NCBI GenBank assembly: GCA_020633055.1
Contig: JACKEJ010000007.1
Coordinates: 62,001-126,000, forward strand
DNA: 64,000 nt
Direction of reading: 5' to 3'
Source: Sandaracinaceae bacterium
Lineage (GTDB): Bacteria; Myxococcota_A; Polyangia; Polyangiales; Houyiibacteriaceae
Below are positions 54,066-62,347 of the stretch, in pieces; position 1 is the stretch's first letter; every line of letters begins with the position of its first letter. The notes beneath the pieces were generated by a model. It worked only from the letters and a program-made list of their open reading frames with translations, did no database searches and was not told where the DNA came from. The position numbers were made by a program, and so were the translations under genes.

Positions 54066-55489
54066 AGCGAGCGCGCCATCGCGCGCACCAGGTCATCCGC
54101 CAGCGTGCGTGCGGCGTGCTGCCTTCCTCGCGCCCCGTTCACGATCACGCTGAATGCGATGACCGTTCCGTTGTCCGGCCCGAGGACGTAGCCGCTCAGG
54201 CTGATGACGTCGTTCAGGGTGCCGGTCTTGGCGCGCACGATGCCCGGGGCGGGCAGATCGGTCAGGCGTTGGTGCAGCGTTCCGTCCTGGCCGGCGATGG
54301 CCAGGTGCGCCAGGTACTCACCGCGTACGGCGGGGTTCATGTAGGCGTGGCGCAGCACGGCCGTCAGGTGCGAGGGCGCGATGGCGTTGCCGTTGAACAG
54401 GCCCGAGCCGTTCACGATGGTGGCAGCCCCGGCCGGCACACCCGCGTCGGCGAGCATGGCTTGCAGCAGCTCGGTGCCGTGCTGGCTAGTGCCCGGCCGA
54501 CGGTCCTCGGCGGCCATCACCTTGAGCACGGTCTCTGCCACGAAGTTGTCGCTGTCCTTGCCCACGTCGTGGAGGAGCTGCGCCAGGGTGGGGGAGTAGC
54601 GGCTCGCGAGGAGGGCCAGGCCGTCTGGCGGGGTGCCCTGCTGCACGTTGCGCGGGCCACGGATCCCGGAGCGCTCCAGGGCCTCGGCCAGGGCGTGACC
54701 CGCATAGCCAATGGGGTCCTCCACGCGCCGGCGGAAGCTGGACGGCAACCCGTTGGCCGGGACGCTCCCGCGCAGCCGCAGACTCATCTGGCCGTCGTCG
54801 CGCGCGCGCTGCACGGCGATGACGCGCGAAGCACCTTCGGCCACGGTCTCGATCTGCGCGTCGAGCGCGAAGTACCCGGCGGCCGCCAGTCGGACCCGGG
54901 CGGCCTGACCCGGCGCCGCACCCGGGAGCACGTTGATGATGTACGCGTTCCGCTCCACGGGTGCCGCCGAGATGGGCGCACGGAAGGCGGCCGTCTCGTT
55001 GGGCTGCTGCTCGAACGCGGGCGGGAGGTGCTGGTCGTCGAAGTAGCTGTTGTCGACGATGATGTTGCGCACCGTGCGCACGCCGCGGTCCTGCAGGCGC
55101 TCGCACAGCTCCACCAGGTCGCTCATACGCAGCGTCGGGTCGCCGAAGCCGCGCAGCACGAGCGTGTCGACCACGCCGTCCGTGACACGGCCGTACAGCC
55201 CCGTCATCATCTGGTGCCCGGGCCCCAGCCGCAGCAACGCCCCCGCCGCGGTGACCAGCTTCATGTTGCTGGCGGGGTTGCGCGGAACGCTGCCCGCATG
55301 ATCGAAGAGCTGTCGCCCCGACGTCACGTCGATGACGTGCACCCCCACGCCGCTGCCGAGGTCGGCGGCGTCCACGATGGCCTGCAAGCGGCCCGCGAGC
55401 GCGTCGCTCTGGGCGCTCCCGGTGTCGTGACTGAGCGAGGCGCAGAAGAGGAGCACCAGCATCGCGACCCATCCGTTCCGGTACAGCAT
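54053..55489 (-). CDS. dacB: D-alanyl-D-alanine carboxypeptidase/endopeptidase (PBP4, family S13)
   Basis: 478 residues from the ATG at 55489, with signal peptide WVAMLVLLFCASLSHDTGSA. The three penicillin-binding motifs are present: SNMK in NPASNMKLVTAAGAL (SxxK), SDN in GKDSDNFVAE (SxN), and KTG in VRAKTGTLNDVISLSGYV. S13-type insertion domains lie between SxxK and SxN, giving the normal ~480-residue length. The periplasmic enzyme trims and cleaves cross-links of peptidoglycan. It is divergent from a peptide-binding lipoprotein gene; the starts are 108 bases apart, which suggests common control of murein-peptide handling. Confidence 0.94.
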   Translation of the reverse strand: MLYRNGWVAMLVLLFCASLSHDTGSAQSDALAGRLQAIVDAADLGSGVGVHVIDVTSGRQLFDHAGSVPRNPASNMKLVTAAGALLRLGPGHQMMTGLYGRVTDGVVDTLVLRGFGDPTLRMSDLVELCERLQDRGVRTVRNIIVDNSYFDDQHLPPAFEQQPNETAAFRAPISAAPVERNAYIINVLPGAAPGQAARVRLAAAGYFALDAQIETVAEGASRVIAVQRARDDGQMSLRLRGSVPANGLPSSFRRRVEDPIGYAGHALAEALERSGIRGPRNVQQGTPPDGLALLASRYSPTLAQLLHDVGKDSDNFVAETVLKVMAAEDRRPGTSQHGTELLQAMLADAGVPAGAATIVNGSGLFNGNAIAPSHLTAVLRHAYMNPAVRGEYLAHLAIAGQDGTLHQRLTDLPAPGIVRAKTGTLNDVISLSGYVLGPDNGTVIAFSVIVNGARGRQHAARTLADDLVRAMARSLYPR

Positions 55490-55597
55490 GGCGTCGACGC
55501 TAGCAGGGATGGGCAGGGGTCGCACCCGCAGGCCCCGGGGTGCGCGCTGCTACGGGCATGGGCTGCTTCGTTCCGTGGGTGGGCTGCTCGATGGCGC

Positions 55598-57112
55598 GTG
55601 GGGGTGCTCGTCGGTCTGACGTGCCTGACCGCCGGGTGTGGTGGCGGTGGCCGCGTGGACGAGGTCGACGACGCGTTCGTGGTGCTCGTCGACCGCGACG
55701 TGGAGCAGCTGGATCCACGCTTCGTGTCCGACCCGAACGGGCTCCGGGTGTCGCGGCTGCTCTTTGCCTCCCTGGTCACCATCGATCCACACACCCTCGA
55801 GCCGATCATGGACCTGGCGGAGTCGGTGGAGCTCGAGTCCGACACGCGCTACGTCGTGCGCCTGCGCGAGGGGCTGCGCTTCTCGGACGGTACCCCGCTC
55901 GACGCCACCGACGTGGTCGCCACCTTCGAGAGCGTCGTGGACCCCGCCTTGGGGGCACGCCACGCGCACGCCTACCGACGCATCACGCGAGTGGCCGCGC
56001 GCGACGCGCGTACGGTGGTGTTCGACCTGGATGCGCCCCACGCCACGTTCCTGACCGACCTGGAGCTGCCCGTGCTGCGCAGCGAGGACCGCGCCCGGCG
56101 CGTCGGCGACCAGGGGGAGGCGGCGCCCGTGGGGGCAGGGCCCTACGTGCTGGTGGAGCGAGCGCCGGGGCGGGTGACCCTCCGAGCGAACCCACACTGG
56201 CACGGTGGGGAGGTCCGCCGCGAGCGCGTGCGCGTGGTGACGGTGCGCGACGACAACACGCGGGCCCTCCGTCTCCGCGCCGGAGCGGCCTCGCTCGCGC
56301 AGGGGGTGGTGCCGCCCATCCTCCTGCCGCTGGTCGAGGACGAGCCCGCGTACGAGCTGCGGCGCGCGCCCGGGATTGGTACTACCTACCTGGGGTTCCA
56401 CACGGAGGATCCGGCGCTCCGTGACGTGCGGGTTCGTCGAGCGCTCGCGCACGCCACGGACCGCGAGGCGCTCGTGCGCGCCGAGCTCGAGGGCTACGCG
56501 CGCGTGGCCAGCAGCTTCATCCCCGAGCAGCACTGGGCGTCGGTGTCCGAGCTCGCGGCGTATCCCTACGCACCCGAGCGCGCCCGTGAGCTGCTGCGTG
56601 AGGCTGGGTTCCCAGACACGGCGGACGGCACCCCGCGCCTGCGCCTCACGATTCGCACGGGCTCGGACCGGGCGCGCATCAGCATCGCGCGGGCCATCGC
56701 GGCCATGTGGCGCGAGGTGGGGGTCGAGCTGACGGTGCGCCCGAGCGAGACGGGCACGCTCATCGCGGACCTGGACCGGGGCCGCTTTCAGGTGTGCATG
56801 CTGCAACTCCCCGAGGTGATCGAGCCACACGTGCTGAGCTGGTTCTTCGGCAGCGACCACATCCCGCGCGACGGGCACCCGGGCGCGAACCGCTGGCGCT
56901 TCCGCTCCGCCGCGCTGGACGAGGCTCTGGAGCGCGGCCGCGTGCATGCCGAGCGCCCGATGCGACAGGCCGCCTATCGGGACGTCGCGCGCGTGCTGGC
57001 GAGTGAGCTGCCCGCGTTCCCTTTGTGGCACGACGACATGGTGGCCGTCGTGCGTCGCTCCGACCCGTATCGGGTCCCGCGCGACGGGCGCTTCTCGGGG
57101 CTCGCGCGCTGA
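55598..57112 (+). CDS. ABC transporter substrate-binding lipoprotein (peptide/nickel family 5)
   Basis: 504 residues from the GTG at 55598; no ATG, GTG or TTG occurs in frame for at least 60 bases upstream. The signal MGVLVGLTCLTAGC has the lipobox but no basic residue in the n-region, so the true start may differ. Family 5 solute-binding features: LLFASLVTIDPHTLEPIMDL, YVVRLREGLRFSDGTPLDAT, GAGPYVLVERAPGRVTL, YLGFHTEDPALRDVRVRRAL, YPYAPERARELLREAGFP. No permease or ATPase gene is adjacent. The divergent dacB neighbour suggests a ligand such as murein peptide (compare MppA/OppA), but this is inference. Confidence 0.88.
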   Translation: MGVLVGLTCLTAGCGGGGRVDEVDDAFVVLVDRDVEQLDPRFVSDPNGLRVSRLLFASLVTIDPHTLEPIMDLAESVELESDTRYVVRLREGLRFSDGTPLDATDVVATFESVVDPALGARHAHAYRRITRVAARDARTVVFDLDAPHATFLTDLELPVLRSEDRARRVGDQGEAAPVGAGPYVLVERAPGRVTLRANPHWHGGEVRRERVRVVTVRDDNTRALRLRAGAASLAQGVVPPILLPLVEDEPAYELRRAPGIGTTYLGFHTEDPALRDVRVRRALAHATDREALVRAELEGYARVASSFIPEQHWASVSELAAYPYAPERARELLREAGFPDTADGTPRLRLTIRTGSDRARISIARAIAAMWREVGVELTVRPSETGTLIADLDRGRFQVCMLQLPEVIEPHVLSWFFGSDHIPRDGHPGANRWRFRSAALDEALERGRVHAERPMRQAAYRDVARVLASELPAFPLWHDDMVAVVRRSDPYRVPRDGRFSGLAR

Positions 57113-57248
57113 GACCCGCGACGCGCGCCGACACCCCACGCTGCCATCGCCTGGACTCGGTGCAAGCATGAGCGGCCCCTGCTCCGCGTCTCGTGCGACC
57201 GCGTGGGGCTCACGGCTACGCGTGGTGGCTCGCTGCGTTCGGTGGACG

Positions 57249-57623
57249 CTACCGCGACGCGACGTGGCTGGTCGTGACGTCCGCGATGAGCTTGCCGGCT
57301 GCATCGCTGACGGTGGTGCGCACGATGCTCACGCTCTGACCGCGCTTCACGTAGGTGGATCGCGCGATGAACTTCCCCTCGCGCGCGTTGCCGGCGAGGT
57401 TCGCGCTGAGGTTGATGGCCAGCGGGAAGCCCTTCATGCCCGCGCTGGTCTCGACGCCTGCGAGGACGAGTAGCGTGGCGGTCACGTCCGCGAACCAAAG
57501 CGTGGCTCCCGCGTGCACGGTGCCGTAGGGGTTCAGCACGCCGGGCTGGATCGGCATCTCCGACACGACCTCGTCGGGGGTCTGCGACGTCACGGTGAAC
57601 TGGATCTGACCGGAGACTTCCAT
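57249..57623 (-). CDS. PaaI-family hotdog thioesterase
   Basis: 124 residues from the ATG at 57623; the frame is open upstream to 57797 but the added sequence is low-quality. NPYGTVHAGATLWFADVTAT is the hotdog active-site loop and helix, followed by INLSANLAGNAREGKFIARS and the closing strand VRTTVSDAAGKLIADVTTS. Small hotdog enzymes hydrolyse acyl- or aryl-CoA thioesters and act as tetramers. The 235 bases upstream (57624-57858) hold no convincing gene. The substrate cannot be told. Confidence 0.82.
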   Translation of the reverse strand: MEVSGQIQFTVTSQTPDEVVSEMPIQPGVLNPYGTVHAGATLWFADVTATLLVLAGVETSAGMKGFPLAINLSANLAGNAREGKFIARSTYVKRGQSVSIVRTTVSDAAGKLIADVTTSHVASR

Positions 57624-57858
57624 GCATGGGTCCTTAGGGCGCGATGCAGGTTCGGCGCAAGCCCTGGCTTGTCCGAAGGCCCGCAGGCGACGTTGCTCCT
57701 CCTCGCCGATGCACGCATCGACTCGTCGTCGCGCCTTGCCTGCGAACCTTCGTCCGGCGCCAGCGTCTTGCGGCGATCCTGAACTGCGCTCTCGCACCGT
57801 CGGGATGCGCTGCCTGCTGACGTTCGCGGCCAGGCGCGACGCCTACGACCGGGTCAGG

Positions 57859-59133
57859 TCAGCCGTTCGCACGCCGGGCCGCGATCAGGACGCGAAAACG
57901 GGTGACTTGCGGCAAGAAGCCATAGGCCAGGCTCCCGACCAGGATGATGGCAGCCGGGATGCGGGGGCCGAGCAGCGCCCCACCGCCGATGAGCACCACC
58001 GCAGCCACCAACGCCACGGACGCGCGCGCCCGGGACACGGCGAAGGCCACGCGCCCCAGGTGTCGGTAGGCGGCGTCGAACGACACCATGAGCACCCCCG
58101 CGACCCCGACGAGCAGGCCCACGAGGGCCGGCGACTCCGGGAAGAGGATGAGCGACGAGAGCGCGACCAGGCCTCCGATGGTGGACGGCACGCCCGCGAA
58201 GTAGTTCGGGTCGGAGCCCTCCTTGTTGAGCGTGAAGAACACCAGCCGCGAGATGGTCAGGACGGAGTACACGACCCCGACGACCACCCCCTCCATGCCT
58301 GTCACGCCGTAGGCCAGCGCCACGCCCGGCGCGATGGCGTAGTTGATGCCGTCGGCGATGTCGTCGGAGTAGACGCCGAAGCGCGTGCCGCCCCACTTGC
58401 GCGCGGCGGCTCCGTCGAGTCCGTCGAACGCGGCCCCGACCAGGAGCAGGAGCAGGCTGGTGTGCATGCGGCCGATGGAGGCGAAGTAGATGGACGCGAC
58501 CCCGCACAGCGCGTTCGCTGCCGACAGCGCGTCGGCGATGAAGCGCTTCTTCAGCAGGCCGAGCTGGAACAGCACGACGATGGCCGTGAACCCGACGTTG
58601 ACGGCGAGGAGCGCGGTCACCAGCTCGGGGGTCACGAGCGTGTCGAGGCGCCCGAGCGAGAGGAGCAGCATGGCGAGGACGGTCGCGTCGGTGAGCGTGG
58701 TGCGGACGCGGTTCTCCGTGGTGCGGCGCTTGATCGCGAACAACACCAGCGACAGGACGTCGAGTCCGAGCTTCGCGCCCACCAACGCAGGGGGCAGCAC
58801 CGAGTACGAGGTGTAGGCGACGACCGCGAGCAGCGGGAGGTCGGTCAGACGGTCCACCAGCCGGCCTGCATCCGTGTCCAGCTCGCGGGCGCGCGCCACG
58901 ATGCCGTCGAGCGCGTCCAGCGCCCCGAACGCAAGGAACAACCCAAGGACGGCGCCGGTCGAGCGTAGGGCCTCGACGCCCCCGAGCAGCCCCGCGGCGA
59001 TCAGCGGGGTGACGACGAGCACCTTGAGCGCCGAGAGGATGTTGGGGTGGAGCGGGATGGTGCGTCCTAGACGCGCCTCGAGCGTCTCGACGAGGACGGG
59101 CTTCGGGAGGAAGCGTTCGATGGGGGCGCTCAT
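57859..59133 (-). CDS. Fused tandem CDP-alcohol phosphatidyltransferase
   Basis: 424 residues from the ATG at 59133. It carries two complete CDP-alcohol phosphatidyltransferase motifs. The first (73-98) is DALDGIVARARELDTDAG with Asp94 and Asp98 in a perfect D-x2-DG-x2-AR-x8-G-x3-D-x3-D. The second (237-261) is DGLDGAAARKWGGTRFG followed by Asp257 and Asp261, with seven instead of eight residues between AR and G. Multiple membrane helices surround each. Residues ~196-270 resemble phosphatidylserine synthase PssA (DALSAANALCGVASIYFA, YAIAPG); the first half is closer to PgsA/inositol-type enzymes. Each would swap CMP for an alcohol on CDP-diacylglycerol. A single-chain fusion is unusual. Confidence 0.85.
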   Translation of the reverse strand: MSAPIERFLPKPVLVETLEARLGRTIPLHPNILSALKVLVVTPLIAAGLLGGVEALRSTGAVLGLFLAFGALDALDGIVARARELDTDAGRLVDRLTDLPLLAVVAYTSYSVLPPALVGAKLGLDVLSLVLFAIKRRTTENRVRTTLTDATVLAMLLLSLGRLDTLVTPELVTALLAVNVGFTAIVVLFQLGLLKKRFIADALSAANALCGVASIYFASIGRMHTSLLLLLVGAAFDGLDGAAARKWGGTRFGVYSDDIADGINYAIAPGVALAYGVTGMEGVVVGVVYSVLTISRLVFFTLNKEGSDPNYFAGVPSTIGGLVALSSLILFPESPALVGLLVGVAGVLMVSFDAAYRHLGRVAFAVSRARASVALVAAVVLIGGGALLGPRIPAAIILVGSLAYGFLPQVTRFRVLIAARRANG

Positions 59134-59304
59134 GGACGCTCGTAGCCAGGAATACACAATCGGCGGGGACGGCTGTCTTGCCGAGGGATGGCGTGCGCGA
59201 CTGCGTGCATGGAAGGCAAAACAACAAAGCAGTGGCGTTCTTTCACCTGTTACGCTTTGATGACATGGCGGGCCCGTCGGGCGCCGCGGCGAGGGAGGTT
59301 CGGG

Positions 59305-59748
59305 GTGGTCAGCAGCGCGTTTCAGCTCAGTGTGGCGGATCAGTCGCTCAGTACGGACGAGGGGCGGTTCGCGGCGTACCGGCCAGCGCCCGGGGTGCTG
59401 GTGACCGAGATCGTCGGTTTTCTGGCGCACGAGTTCGCGCTCGCGCTGATCGAGCACCTCGAGACCATCCGCGAGAGCCGGCTGCGCGCGCTGCAGTTCC
59501 ATGATTGGTTCGGCGTCACGGGCTACGACATCCGCTCGCAGCGGGACCTCACGGCGTGGCACGCCCGGCACCGCCTCGACGTGGAGGGGCTCGACATCGG
59601 CGTGCGCTCGGCGATGGTGCGCATGGGCGTGACCGTGGCGAACGTCCCGCTGCGTGGGTTGATTCGTCTCCATGACGACGAAGCCAGGTTCAGCGCAGCG
59701 GTACGGGAGGGGACGGTGCGCCGGCAGGCGCTCGCGCCCACACGGTAG
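59305..59748 (+). CDS. STAS/SpoIIAA-like small protein
   Basis: 147 residues from the GTG at 59305, selected because GGGAGG lies six bases upstream (59293-59298); ATGs at 59188 and 59260 lack such a site. The layout matches the protein at 53616: an N-terminal beta segment (FAAYRPAPGVLVTEIVGFLA), a helix (HEFALALIEHLETIRESRLR), a middle region FHDWFGVTGYDIRSQRDLTA, and a C-terminal helix. Probably a paralogue of the same uncharacterised family. It is transcribed toward the YhbW-like gene and is divergent from the phosphatidyltransferase gene. Confidence 0.65.
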   Translation: MVSSAFQLSVADQSLSTDEGRFAAYRPAPGVLVTEIVGFLAHEFALALIEHLETIRESRLRALQFHDWFGVTGYDIRSQRDLTAWHARHRLDVEGLDIGVRSAMVRMGVTVANVPLRGLIRLHDDEARFSAAVREGTVRRQALAPTR

Positions 59749-59763
59749 CGCCCCTTTTGCGGG

Positions 59764-59783
59764 CGGACCCGCGCGAGGGTCCG
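59764..59783 (+). terminator. Possible terminator hairpin
   Basis: CGGACCC-GCGCGA-GGGTCCG forms a perfect 7-bp stem 16 bases after the STAS-like stop codon. No T-tract follows, so it may instead be a simple attenuator or unrelated fold. Confidence 0.3.
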
Positions 59784-59902
59784 GTCCGGTCTCGCCACCC
59801 GAGGACGCGTGGTGGGCGCACGCGCCCGACGCAGGGACCCCTTCGTGCGCTCCTCGCCGCGAGACCGTAACGAGCACAGGGGCGGGGACGACTCTCGGCC
59901 GC

Positions 59903-60892
59903 ATGATTCCCCTCTCCGTACTCGACCTGGCGCCCGTCACCGAAGGCGCGAGCGTGGGCGACGCGCTGCGCAACTCGCTCGCTCTCGCACGTCACGCGGA
60001 GGCGCTTGGGTACCGGCGCTTCTGGTTGGCCGAGCATCACAACATGCCCGGCATCGCGAGCGCCGCGACCGCCGTCGTCATCGCGCACATCGCCGCGGGG
60101 ACCCAGCGCATCCGTGTTGGGTCGGGCGGCGTGATGCTTCCCAACCACGCGCCCCTCGTGGTGGCCGAACAGTTCGGGACGCTCGAGGCGCTCCACCCGG
60201 GTCGCGTCGACCTGGGCTTGGGACGCGCCCCAGGCACGGACCCGCGCACGATGCGGGCCCTGCGCCGCGACCTCGTCGCAGGTCCCCAACACGCCGATAC
60301 GTTCCCGCGCGACGTCCTCGAGCTGCAGCGCTACTTCCGCGACGGCGCGGGGCCAGCGGTCCGCGCGGTGCCCGGTGAAGGCCTGCGCGTGCCCATCTGG
60401 CTCCTGGGATCGAGCCTCTACAGCGCCGAGCTGGCAGGCAAGCTGGGGCTGCCGTTCGCGTTCGCTTCGCACTTCGCGCCCGACCTGTTGATGCAGGCGC
60501 TCTCCGTGTATCGCCGCGTCTTCGCGCCGTCCGAACAGCTGGACGCGCCCTACGCGATGGTGGCGACCAACATCATCGCCGCAGACTCGGACGCCGAGGC
60601 CGAGCGACTGGCCAGCTCGCTCATGCAGGCGTTCATTCGGCTGCGTCGTGGGCAGCCCGGAAAGCTGCCACCTCCCGTCCACGATGTTGCCGCCGTCCTC
60701 AGCGCAGCCGAGCTTGCAGGCATGCGTCGCCTGCTGTCGCGCTCCTTCATCGGGTCGCGTGACACGGTGGCCACGGGGCTCCATGCGCTGATCGCCGAGA
60801 CGGGCGCCGACGAGGTCATCGTGGGCGGCCAGATCTTCGATCACGACGCGCGGCTACGCTCGTACGAGTTGGTCGCGAGCATCGCGGACTGA
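59903..60892 (+). CDS. yhbW: YhbW-like luciferase-family (LLM) flavin-dependent oxidoreductase
   Basis: 329 residues from the ATG at 59903. It follows E. coli YhbW almost motif for motif: LDLAPVTEGASVGDAL, RFWLAEHHNMPGIASAATAV, GSGGVMLPNHAPLVVAEQFG, GRVDLGLGRAPGTDPRTMRA, VWLLGSSLYSAELA-type segment (here PIWLLGSSLYSAELAGKLGL), FAFASHFAPDLLMQAL and ADEVIVGGQIFDHDARL. The fold is the bacterial luciferase-like TIM barrel using reduced flavin, presumably with a separate flavin reductase. The physiological substrate is unknown even in E. coli. The preceding 154 bases contain only the hairpin noted. Confidence 0.92.
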   Translation: MIPLSVLDLAPVTEGASVGDALRNSLALARHAEALGYRRFWLAEHHNMPGIASAATAVVIAHIAAGTQRIRVGSGGVMLPNHAPLVVAEQFGTLEALHPGRVDLGLGRAPGTDPRTMRALRRDLVAGPQHADTFPRDVLELQRYFRDGAGPAVRAVPGEGLRVPIWLLGSSLYSAELAGKLGLPFAFASHFAPDLLMQALSVYRRVFAPSEQLDAPYAMVATNIIAADSDAEAERLASSLMQAFIRLRRGQPGKLPPPVHDVAAVLSAAELAGMRRLLSRSFIGSRDTVATGLHALIAETGADEVIVGGQIFDHDARLRSYELVASIAD

Positions 60893-60944
60893 CGCACAGC
60901 AGCGAGCGTCGCGGCGGATCGCGCAGCCCCTGGCGAGCGAAGGT

Positions 60945-61442
60945 CTAGGCGCGCTCGGCGAACCACTCGCGCAGGACGCGCTCGTGGAGGTCGAAGGCCA
61001 ACTGGGTAGGCTCCGTGACCACCAGGCACTCGAGCGTCTCGTGGCTCAGCACGAAGGGCGGTAGGTCGGCGCCGCGCAGGGGCGGGGCCTCCCCGAAGAT
61101 CAGCAGGGTGCCGCCAGGTGCGCTGAGCACGCGGCGCTCGCGCACGGTGCTCCCGTCGATGCGGATCCCCGTCTCTTCGAACAGCTCACGGGCGGCGGCG
61201 CTCTGCCAGTCCTCGCCGTGGTCGATGAACCCACCGGGCAGCGCCAGGCCGCCGCGATGGGGCTCGATGCCGCGGCGGATCACGAGCACCCCGGCGTCGA
61301 TGGGTTGCAGCACGACCGCCACCGGGCTCGGGCTCAGGTACGAGACCTTCGTGCACGCGGTGCACGTGCGCGGCCAGGACGCGTCAGTCGGGTAGGGAGC
61401 GCCGCAGTACGAACAGTGACTGTGCTTGCGCAGCTCGGGCAT
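60945..61442 (-). CDS. Nudix hydrolase with N-terminal zinc ribbon
   Basis: 165 residues; the ATG at 61442 immediately precedes a zinc-ribbon-like start (CSYCGAPY and CTACTKVSY). The Nudix box is complete: GGFIDHGEDWQSAAARELFE with EETGI, i.e. G-x5-E-x7-REUxEExGU. The LPGG that precedes the box is present (LALPGGF). Zn-ribbon Nudix proteins include NADH pyrophosphatases and ADP-ribose or nucleotide-sugar hydrolases; here the protein is too short for NudC and the NudC SQPWPFPxS motif is absent. It hydrolyses some nucleoside diphosphate linked to X. Convergent with yhbW across 52 bases. Confidence 0.88.
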   Translation of the reverse strand: MPELRKHSHCSYCGAPYPTDASWPRTCTACTKVSYLSPSPVAVVLQPIDAGVLVIRRGIEPHRGGLALPGGFIDHGEDWQSAAARELFEETGIRIDGSTVRERRVLSAPGGTLLIFGEAPPLRGADLPPFVLSHETLECLVVTEPTQLAFDLHERVLREWFAERA

Positions 61443-61510
61443 GCTGCGAGGCTGCGGTTCCCGCAGGCGCTGAGTCAAGCGGTCACGGAACGGGAGCCTG
61501 CGCGAACCCG

Positions 61511-62074
61511 TCAGCACCCGTCGAAGACGACCTCGCCCACCACGTGGGTCTCGTCTTCGAGGGTGCAGTCGACGCGCGTGTGGCCGCGCACGAGGCGCAC
61601 GTCGTTGACGGTCGTGTTGGTGTGCTCGACCGACACCTCGAAGCGGGAGCAGTGGTCGCGCGGGACGCGGAAGACCGTACAGTCGGTGCCGTTCGAGTTG
61701 CGGCAGCTGCCAGGGACCTCGATATCCAGACGGACGCCTTCGAGCGGGTCCACCGTCGGGTAGATGGCGCCATCGTTGTGGCCGGCGCCGTGGAGGTTGG
61801 CGCCCATGCGTCCATAGGGCTGCATGGAGTGGCAGTCGGTAGGAGTCAGCGTGAACGAGCCATGCGGCCCGCCCTCGATGCGCAAGCTGCCTTCCGTGCT
61901 GCCGCAGCTACCCGTGGCGACGACGAGCACGAGCGGGATCACCATGAAGAGGCCGAGCGCCATGAAGGCGCCGCGCTTGTTGCCGGCCACCTGCTGCGCT
62001 ACGCGGGCCGCCTCTTCCTCCTCCTCGGACGGGCTCGAGGAAGGGGTGCTCTCGGATGGGGGCTGGTCGCTCAT
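61511..62074 (-). CDS. Single-pass membrane protein of unknown function
   Basis: 187 residues from the ATG at 62074. A polar, Ser/Pro/Glu-rich N-terminus (~35 residues) precedes one membrane helix (AFMALGLFMVIPLVLVVATG). The rest should face the periplasm: CGSTEG, the Cys/His-containing TDCHSMQPYG, a beta-rich domain with VPGSCRNSNGTDCTVFRVPR and a Cys at the extreme C-terminus. The ~5 extracytoplasmic cysteines may pair. No family recognised. It lies 68 bases upstream of the Nudix gene on the same strand and is divergent from the thiolase operon. Confidence 0.68.
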   Translation of the reverse strand: MSDQPPSESTPSSSPSEEEEEAARVAQQVAGNKRGAFMALGLFMVIPLVLVVATGSCGSTEGSLRIEGGPHGSFTLTPTDCHSMQPYGRMGANLHGAGHNDGAIYPTVDPLEGVRLDIEVPGSCRNSNGTDCTVFRVPRDHCSRFEVSVEHTNTTVNDVRLVRGHTRVDCTLEDETHVVGEVVFDGC

Positions 62075-62281
62075 GATGGGGGCAGGGTGCCACACATCGT
62101 GTCTGCATCGGGCCTTCGGTGAAGCGGGCGGGGCACGTCCTAGTTGGGGCAGGGCCGCGCAACTGGCCGGACGTAGGCGCACGGTGCGGCGCCCGCGCCC
62201 GACCTGCCCATGGTACGAAAAACGTGGCGTTGTTCCAAAAGTTGCTCCGATACGATTTACTTTCGGCCCCACATGCACTAG

Positions 62282-62299
62282 ACATTGAATACTCATTCA
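62282..62299 (+). promoter_or_regulatory. FadR-like TetR-family operator upstream of the thiolase
   Basis: The 18-base site ends in a perfect TCATTCA half (62293-62299) with a degenerate opposing half (ACATTGA), and contains the clean inverted repeat TGAAT-ACTC-ATTCA (62286-62299). The form resembles TGAATGAnTAnTCATTCA, the operator of TetR-type acyl-CoA-responsive FadR of Bacillus. It is 49 bases before the thiolase ATG, in an AT-rich island. No regulator gene is nearby. The rest of 62075-62347 shows no gene. Confidence 0.5.
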
Positions 62300-62347
62300 G
62301 TCGGCACGCCCCCGCGCGGCCGAACCGAACCCCGATAGGAGCGAACC

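Noticed and set aside
54026..55597. Upstream open frame of the peptide-binding protein
   Set aside because: It lies antisense to dacB, whose motifs are complete; the lipoprotein signal starts at about 55598.
57624..57797. N-terminal extension of the thioesterase or a small gene in the gap
   Set aside because: Sequence is low-complexity and lacks a ribosome-binding site; hotdog domain begins right after the ATG at 57623.
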